In this document: one piece after another, positions 59,611-64,000 of the stretch
How the letters are laid out: every line of letters starts with the position of its first letter
Numbering within the stretch: the first letter of the stretch is position 1
Origin: Xenophilus aerolatus
GTDB lineage: Bacteria; Pseudomonadota; Gammaproteobacteria; Burkholderiales; Burkholderiaceae_C
Assembly (NCBI GenBank): GCA_030418545.1
Contig: QAIB01000012.1
Location: 1 to 64,000, forward strand
Direction of reading: 5' to 3'
Length of the DNA stretch: 64,000 bases
The notes under the pieces: generated by a model
What the model was told of the DNA's origin: nothing
The model's database searches: none
Seen by the model: the letters and a program-made list of their open reading frames with translations, nothing else
Translations under genes and position numbers: made by a program

Positions 59611-60504
59611 TCAATGCCCCGGCGGCAACGCGCGGGGCATTTCTTCGAGCAGCCTTTCGACCAGCAGGCTGCGCGGCGCCGAACGCCAGACGCCGTAGGC
59701 CTCGGACTGTGCGACGGCCTCCTGCAGCGGGCGGAAGACCGCCCCCTTGAGCGCGCTGCGCTTCAGCGCCTCGGGCACCAGCGCCACGCCCATGTCCTGC
59801 GAGACCAGCGACACCACGGCCAGCCAGTGCCGCACCTCGTGGCGCACCTCGGGCTGGTAGCCGGCGCCGCCGCAGATCGACAGGATGCGCTCGTGGTAGT
59901 CGGGCGACGCCGAACGCGCGAACAGGATGAAGGGCTGCTCCTGCAGATCGGCGAGCGCCACCACGCGCCGCCGCGCGAGCGCGTGGCGCGCAGGCAGGCA
60001 ACACACGAAGGGCTCGGTGAGCAGCAGCCGCTGCTGCAGGCCCTGCGGCATGCGGTGCGTGTGGACGAAGCCCAGGTCCAGCCGGTCGTGCAGCAACTCC
60101 GCCATCTGCTCGGCCGAGTTCATCTCGGTGAGCGAAATGCGCACCCCCGCGTGGCGGCGGCGAAAGGCGCGCAGCGCCTGCGGCAGCCCGCGGTAGAGCA
60201 TGGCGCCCACGAAGCCGATGCGCAGGTGCCCGGCCGAGCCCGACGCGACGTCCCGGGCCTCGCGCACGATCTCCTCGCTGCGATGCAGCAGCTGGCGCGC
60301 CGACTCGCGCAGCGTCGCCCCCGCGGCCGTGAGCCGCACCTCCTTGCTGTTGCGCTCGAACAGGCGCGCGCCGATCGACTCCTCCAGTTGCCGGATGGCC
60401 ACCGAGAGCGGCGGCTGCGAGATCGCCAGGCGCTGCGCGGCGCGCCCGAAGTGCAGTTCGTCGGCCAGCACCGAGAAGTAGCGCAGGTGGCGCAATTCCA
60501 TCAT
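59611..60504 (-). CDS. LysR-family transcriptional regulator
   Basis: 297-residue regulator starting MMELRHLRYFSVLADELHFG (a second ATG one codon later is also possible). The helix-turn-helix RAAQRLAISQPPLSVAIRQLEESIGARLFERNSKEVRLTAAG spans about residues 19-60. The effector domain has LRIGFVGAMLYRGLPQALRAFRRRHAGVRISLTEMNSAEQMAELLHDRLDLGF, with similarity to CatM/BenM-type LTTRs. It is divergent from the AidB-like dehydrogenase, Bug and CaiB genes and is their probable regulator. The 86 bp between starts includes a possible AT-rich box at about 60520-60545. Confidence 0.9.
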   Translation of the reverse strand: MMELRHLRYFSVLADELHFGRAAQRLAISQPPLSVAIRQLEESIGARLFERNSKEVRLTAAGATLRESARQLLHRSEEIVREARDVASGSAGHLRIGFVGAMLYRGLPQALRAFRRRHAGVRISLTEMNSAEQMAELLHDRLDLGFVHTHRMPQGLQQRLLLTEPFVCCLPARHALARRRVVALADLQEQPFILFARSASPDYHERILSICGGAGYQPEVRHEVRHWLAVVSLVSQDMGVALVPEALKRSALKGAVFRPLQEAVAQSEAYGVWRSAPRSLLVERLLEEMPRALPPGH

Positions 60505-60590
60505 TCGAATCACCTATCGAAGAAGACCCAAACGATATTGGACACGGATCGATGCGATTCGAACAATGGTGCGAACACGAAACACCCGCC

Positions 60591-62291
60591 ATGACCGAAT
60601 CGACTGCGGTGACACACCCCATCCCGGACCGCCACGGCCAGAACCTCTACACCGCCGACGCCGAACTGCAGCGCCTGTTGCAGCTGTACCTGGCGGACGA
60701 TCTGCGCCGCCACATGGCGCCGCACTTCGAGCGGCTCGGCGGGCTGGCCGGCGGCCTGCTCGACGAGCTGGCGGGCATCGCCGACCACCACCCGCCTGAG
60801 CTCGAGAGCCGCACCCGCACGGGGCTCGACGTGCAGCGCATCGTCAAGCACCCGGCCTATGTGGAGATGGAGCGCCTCGCGCTGTCCGAGTTCGCGATGG
60901 GTTCGATCTCGCACCGCGACGAGACCTTCGGCTGGCGCGGCAAGATGCCGCCGGCCGTCAAGTACGTGCTGTTCTACCTCTTCGTGCAGGCCGAGTTCGG
61001 CCTGTGCTGCCCGGTCTCGATGACCGACTCGCTCACCCGCACGCTCAAGAAGTTCGGCGACCCGGCGCTGGTGGCGCGCTACCTGCCGCGGCTGGTGTCG
61101 CTGGATTTCGACGAGCTCGCCCAGGGGGCGATGTTCATGACCGAGCAGGCTGCCGGCTCCGACATCGCGGCCACCACCACGCTCGCACGCCGCGGCACCG
61201 GCGACCACTGGCTGCTCACGGGCGACAAGTGGTTCTGTTCCAACCCCGACGCCGACTTCGCGATGGTGCTGGCGCGCGTCGAGGGCGGCCCGCCGGGGCT
61301 CAAGGGCGTGTCGCTGTTCCTGCTGCCGCGGCGGCTCGACGATGGCAGCCTCAACCACTACCGCATCGTGCACCTGAAGGACAAGATGGGCACGCGCTCC
61401 ATGGCCAGCGGCGAGATCCGGCTCGAGGGCGCGGTGGCGTACCTCGTCGGCGAGCAGGGCCGCGGCTTCGTCCAGATGGCCGACATGGTGAACAACTCGC
61501 GCCTGTCGAACGGCGTGCGTGCGGCCGGCCTCATGCGCCGCGCGGTGGCCGAGGCCGAATACATCGCCGCCGAACGCCTAGCCTTCGGCAAGCGGCTGAT
61601 CGACATGCCGCTGATGCAGCGCCAGCTCGACAAGCTGCGCGTGCCGGCCGAGCAGGCCCGCACGATGGTGTTCCAGACCGCACGGGCGCTGCAGCGCGCC
61701 GATGCGGGCGAAGACGGCGCCTACGCCCTGCTGCGCATCCTCACGCCACTTATCAAGTTCCGCGCCTGCCGCGACGCGCGCAAGGTGACCGGCGACGCGA
61801 TGGAAGTGCGGGGCGGCTGCGGCTACATCGAGGAATGGAGCGACCCGCGCCTGGTGCGCGACGCGCACCTCGGCTCGATCTGGGAAGGCACCAGCAACAT
61901 CGTGGCGCTGGACGTGGTCCGTGCCATCCAGCGCGAAGGCTCGCTGCCGGTGCTGCGCGCCCACCTCGAAGCCCTGCTCGCCGACCCGGCCGTCACCGCG
62001 GTGCCGGCGGCCTTCGCCCGGGCGCTGCGCGAGACCTTCGATCGCGCCGCCGCGCTGGCCGAGACCGCCGCGCAAGCAGGCGGTGAGGTGCTGGCCCGCC
62101 AGGCCGCCTCGGCCCTGTACCACTGCACCAGCGCCGCCGCCATGGCCTGGGAGGCCGCGCGCACCGACTCGGCCGATCGCATGCGCTGGGCCCAGCTGGC
62201 GCTGCTGCACCGCGCGCTGCCGCGCGACCCGCTGAGCCCCGACGTGCTGCCGGCCGCATGGCAGGACGCACCGGCGGCCGTCGCCGCCTGA
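60591..62291 (+). CDS. Acyl-CoA dehydrogenase family protein, AidB-like
   Basis: 566-residue flavoenzyme starting MTESTAVTHPIPDRHGQN. It has the AidB-type N-terminal domain, with YTADAELQRLLQLYLADDLR and IVKHPAYVEMERLALSEFAMG. The acyl-CoA dehydrogenase core includes FGLCCPVSMTDSLTRTLKK, MTEQAAGSDIAATTT, GTRSMASGEIRLEGA and SRLSNGVRAAGLMRRA, with the FAD-contacting RLAFGKRLIDMPLMQRQL and GGCGYIEEWSDPRLVRDAHLGSIWEGTSNI. The residue acting as catalytic base cannot be fixed by eye. It is upstream of a Bug receptor and a CoA transferase, suggesting CoA-thioester catabolism rather than the DNA-damage role of E. coli AidB. Confidence 0.88.
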   Translation: MTESTAVTHPIPDRHGQNLYTADAELQRLLQLYLADDLRRHMAPHFERLGGLAGGLLDELAGIADHHPPELESRTRTGLDVQRIVKHPAYVEMERLALSEFAMGSISHRDETFGWRGKMPPAVKYVLFYLFVQAEFGLCCPVSMTDSLTRTLKKFGDPALVARYLPRLVSLDFDELAQGAMFMTEQAAGSDIAATTTLARRGTGDHWLLTGDKWFCSNPDADFAMVLARVEGGPPGLKGVSLFLLPRRLDDGSLNHYRIVHLKDKMGTRSMASGEIRLEGAVAYLVGEQGRGFVQMADMVNNSRLSNGVRAAGLMRRAVAEAEYIAAERLAFGKRLIDMPLMQRQLDKLRVPAEQARTMVFQTARALQRADAGEDGAYALLRILTPLIKFRACRDARKVTGDAMEVRGGCGYIEEWSDPRLVRDAHLGSIWEGTSNIVALDVVRAIQREGSLPVLRAHLEALLADPAVTAVPAAFARALRETFDRAAALAETAAQAGGEVLARQAASALYHCTSAAAMAWEAARTDSADRMRWAQLALLHRALPRDPLSPDVLPAAWQDAPAAVAA

Positions 62292-62351
62292 GCGCTTCGC
62301 GCCGCGCGGGCCGCGGCAGCCCCGATCACAACGAACCCAAGGAGACACACC

Positions 62352-63356
62352 ATGCACACCCCCCTCTTCTCGCTCTCGCGCCGCGCGCTCGTGGCGGCCG
62401 GCACCGCACTGCTGGCGTCGGCAACCTGCGTGTCCGCCGCCTTCGCCGCCGATGCCTTTCCGTCCAAGCCGGTCATGCTGGTCGTGCCCTTCCCGCCCGG
62501 CGGCCCCACGGACGCCATGGCGCGCACCCTGGCCGCCGAGATGACGACGCGCCTGGGCCAGCCCATGGTGGTGGAGAACCGCGCCGGCGCGGGCGGCAAC
62601 ATCGGCGCCGACTACGTCGCGCGTGCCGAGGCCGACGGCCACACGCTGCTCTTCGGCACCTCGGGGCCCCTGGCCATCAACAGCAGCCTCTACAGCAAGA
62701 TCACCTACGACCCCGGCAAGAGCTTCGCGCCGGTGATCCAGGTGGGTCACCTGCCCAACATCCTGGTGGTGAACCCCTCGCTGCCGGTGAAGAACGTGAA
62801 GGAACTGGTCGCCTACGCCAAGGCCAACCCGGGCAAGCTGAGCTACGCCTCCTCGGGCAACGGCGCGTCCTCGCACCTCGCGGGCGTGCTGTTCAATTCG
62901 GTGGCGGGCACCGACATCCAGCATGTGCCCTACAAGGGCACGGGCCCCGCGCTCAACGACCTGCTCGGCGGGCAGGTGGGCATGACCTTCACCGACATCC
63001 TCACCGCGCTGCCCTACGTCAAGGCCGGCAAGCTGCGCGCGCTGGGCGTGGCCACCGCCACGCGCTCGCAGGCCTTGCCCGACGTGCCCACCATCGCCGA
63101 GCAGGGCTACAAGGGCTACGACGTGAGCGTGTTCTTCGGCATCGTCGCGCCCGCGGGCATGCCGGCCGACCGCATCGCGAAGCTGAACGGTGCCTTCGTC
63201 GAGGTGCTGGCCTCGCCCAAGGTGAAGGCCCTGTTCGCCGCCCAGGGCCTGGAACCCGCACCCGACAGCTCGCCGGCACAGCTGGCGCGCTTCATCACTT
63301 CGGAAACGGCCAAATGGAAGGGCGTGGTCGCGCAATCCGGTGCCCGGCTGGACTGA
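62352..63356 (+). CDS. Bug-family TTT solute receptor
   Basis: 334-residue periplasmic binding protein. The signal is MHTPLFSLSRRALVAAGTAL, ending near AFAAD. The mature part has FPSKPVMLVVPFPPGGPTDAMARTL, the classic carboxylate-binding Bug loop, LGQPMVVENRAGAGGNIG, EADGHTLLFGTSG, GTDIQHVPYKGTGPALNDLLGGQVGMTFTDI and LPDVPTIAEQGYKGYDVS. AAGGAG precedes the ATG. It sits between an AidB-like dehydrogenase and a CoA transferase. No tctAB is adjacent, so it probably shares a TTT permease elsewhere or senses the substrate. Confidence 0.93.
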   Translation: MHTPLFSLSRRALVAAGTALLASATCVSAAFAADAFPSKPVMLVVPFPPGGPTDAMARTLAAEMTTRLGQPMVVENRAGAGGNIGADYVARAEADGHTLLFGTSGPLAINSSLYSKITYDPGKSFAPVIQVGHLPNILVVNPSLPVKNVKELVAYAKANPGKLSYASSGNGASSHLAGVLFNSVAGTDIQHVPYKGTGPALNDLLGGQVGMTFTDILTALPYVKAGKLRALGVATATRSQALPDVPTIAEQGYKGYDVSVFFGIVAPAGMPADRIAKLNGAFVEVLASPKVKALFAAQGLEPAPDSSPAQLARFITSETAKWKGVVAQSGARLD

Positions 63357-63396
63357 GCACGCCGCGCCCGCCTATCGATCCCGCCGGCCTCCCGCC

Positions 63397-64000
63397 ATGA
63401 CCTCTTCCATGCCTTCCCCCAGCGCCGGCGCACTCGCCGGCATCCGCGTGCTCGACCTGTCGCGCATCCTGGGCGGCCCCTACTGCGGGCAGATCCTCGG
63501 CGACCACGGTGCCGACGTGCTCAAGGTCGAGCCGCCCGGGGGTGACGACACCCGCACCTGGGGACCGCCCTTCCGCGACGGCGTGGCCTCGTACTACCAC
63601 GGCCTGAACCGCAACAAGCGCATCCAGCACCTGGACCTGACGCTGCCGGCCGACCGCGAGACGCTGCTCGCCCGGGTCGCCGAGGCCGACGTGCTGATCG
63701 AGAACTTCAAGGCCGGCACCATGGAGCGCTGGGGCATCGGCCACGACACGCTCTCGCAGCGCTTCCCGCGGCTGGTGTGGTGCCGCGTGTCGGGCTTCGG
63801 CAGCGACGGCCCGCTGGGCGCCCTGCCCGGCTACGACGCCGCGGTGCAGGCGATGACCGGCATCATGAGCATCAACGGCGAGGCCGAGGGCGGCCCGTTG
63901 CGGGTGGGACTGCCGGTGGTGGACATGGTGACGGGCCTCAACGCCGTGATCGGCGTGCTGCTCGCGCTGCAGGAGCGGCAGCGCAGCGGCCGCGGCCAGC
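63397..64000 (+). CDS. CaiB/BaiF (family III) CoA transferase, truncated by the window end
   Basis: At least 201 codons are open to the window edge, starting MTSSMPSPSAGALAGIRVLD. Family III marks are GIRVLDLSRILGGPYCGQILGDHGADVLKVEPPGGDDTRTWGPPF, NRNKRIQHLDL, VLIENFKAGTMERWGIG, VWCRVSGFGSDGPLGALPGYDAAVQAMTGIMS and GLPVVDMVTGL. The catalytic Asp is expected near the GYDAAVQAM region. Such enzymes move CoA between acids, here probably to activate the substrate imported and oxidised by the neighbouring genes. It lies 41 bp downstream of the Bug gene. The C-terminal half is outside the window. Confidence 0.9.
   Translation, partial: MTSSMPSPSAGALAGIRVLDLSRILGGPYCGQILGDHGADVLKVEPPGGDDTRTWGPPFRDGVASYYHGLNRNKRIQHLDLTLPADRETLLARVAEADVLIENFKAGTMERWGIGHDTLSQRFPRLVWCRVSGFGSDGPLGALPGYDAAVQAMTGIMSINGEAEGGPLRVGLPVVDMVTGLNAVIGVLLALQERQRSGRGQ

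Noticed and set aside
61578-63335. Long minus-strand frame opposite the AidB-like and Bug genes
   Set aside because: Antisense shadow. The opposite strand has clear families with ribosome sites.

Overview
The window is a GC-rich, gene-dense stretch of chromosome that reads as a betaproteobacterium of the order Burkholderiales, most likely Comamonadaceae (Variovorax/Acidovorax-like). This rests on three Bug-type tripartite tricarboxylate transporter (TTT) receptors beside one TctBA pair, a TRAP and a liv transporter, two small aromatic-type catabolic clusters each with its own regulator and importer, and several families of short intergenic palindromes. I saw no rRNA, tRNA, CRISPR array, insertion sequence, phage gene or plasmid function. 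The taxonomic call is inference.

Layout. 1-539: repeat-filled, gene-free. 540-9940: AMP nucleosidase, glutathione reductase, a broken PEP-synthase-like gene, a TRAP transporter (dctM, dctQ, dctP), a rhodanese protein and type III pantothenate kinase. 9941-10635: gene-free, built around a large inverted repeat. 10636-19116: an RhlE-like helicase with a coupled unknown gene, an ArsR regulator divergent from a cytochrome P450, a pyridoxamine-oxidase-like flavoprotein divergent from a LysR regulator, a NodIJ-type ABC exporter and a free-standing MHYT protein.

19150-27845 is a self-contained catabolic module: a TetR regulator divergent from a tightly packed operon of flavin monooxygenase, VOC-fold enzyme, NMT1-type ABC importer with two different permeases, FAH-type hydrolase, NTF2-like protein and an orphan Bug receptor. 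27888-33253 holds purT, a small lipoprotein, a DUF3820 protein and a Bug/TctB/TctA transporter. 33947-41489 is a branched-chain amino-acid-type ABC operon (livH-M-G-F, a CoA ligase, livK), and each of its livH/M/G/F junctions carries palindromic repeat DNA.

41563-48054 holds an AraC regulator, an HSL-type esterase, a beta-propeller lipoprotein, a 3-hydroxyacyl-CoA dehydrogenase, a crotonase and a lipoprotein. The lipoprotein is translationally coupled to a degenerate trypsin-fold protein (48051-49337). 49334-56175 is a second catabolic module (flavin monooxygenase, NMT1-type ABC importer, alpha/beta hydrolase, VOC protein, GAF protein, divergent LysR) built on the same plan as the first. 56254-64000 holds a crotonase, a NylB-like serine hydrolase, an ohrR-ohr peroxide defence pair, and a LysR regulator divergent from an AidB-like acyl-CoA dehydrogenase, a Bug receptor and a CoA transferase cut by the window end.

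The least explained content is not protein-coding. At least five families of palindromic elements lie between genes. In two of them the paired arms differ between copies but still pair, which suggests selection or conversion acting on the structure rather than on the sequence.
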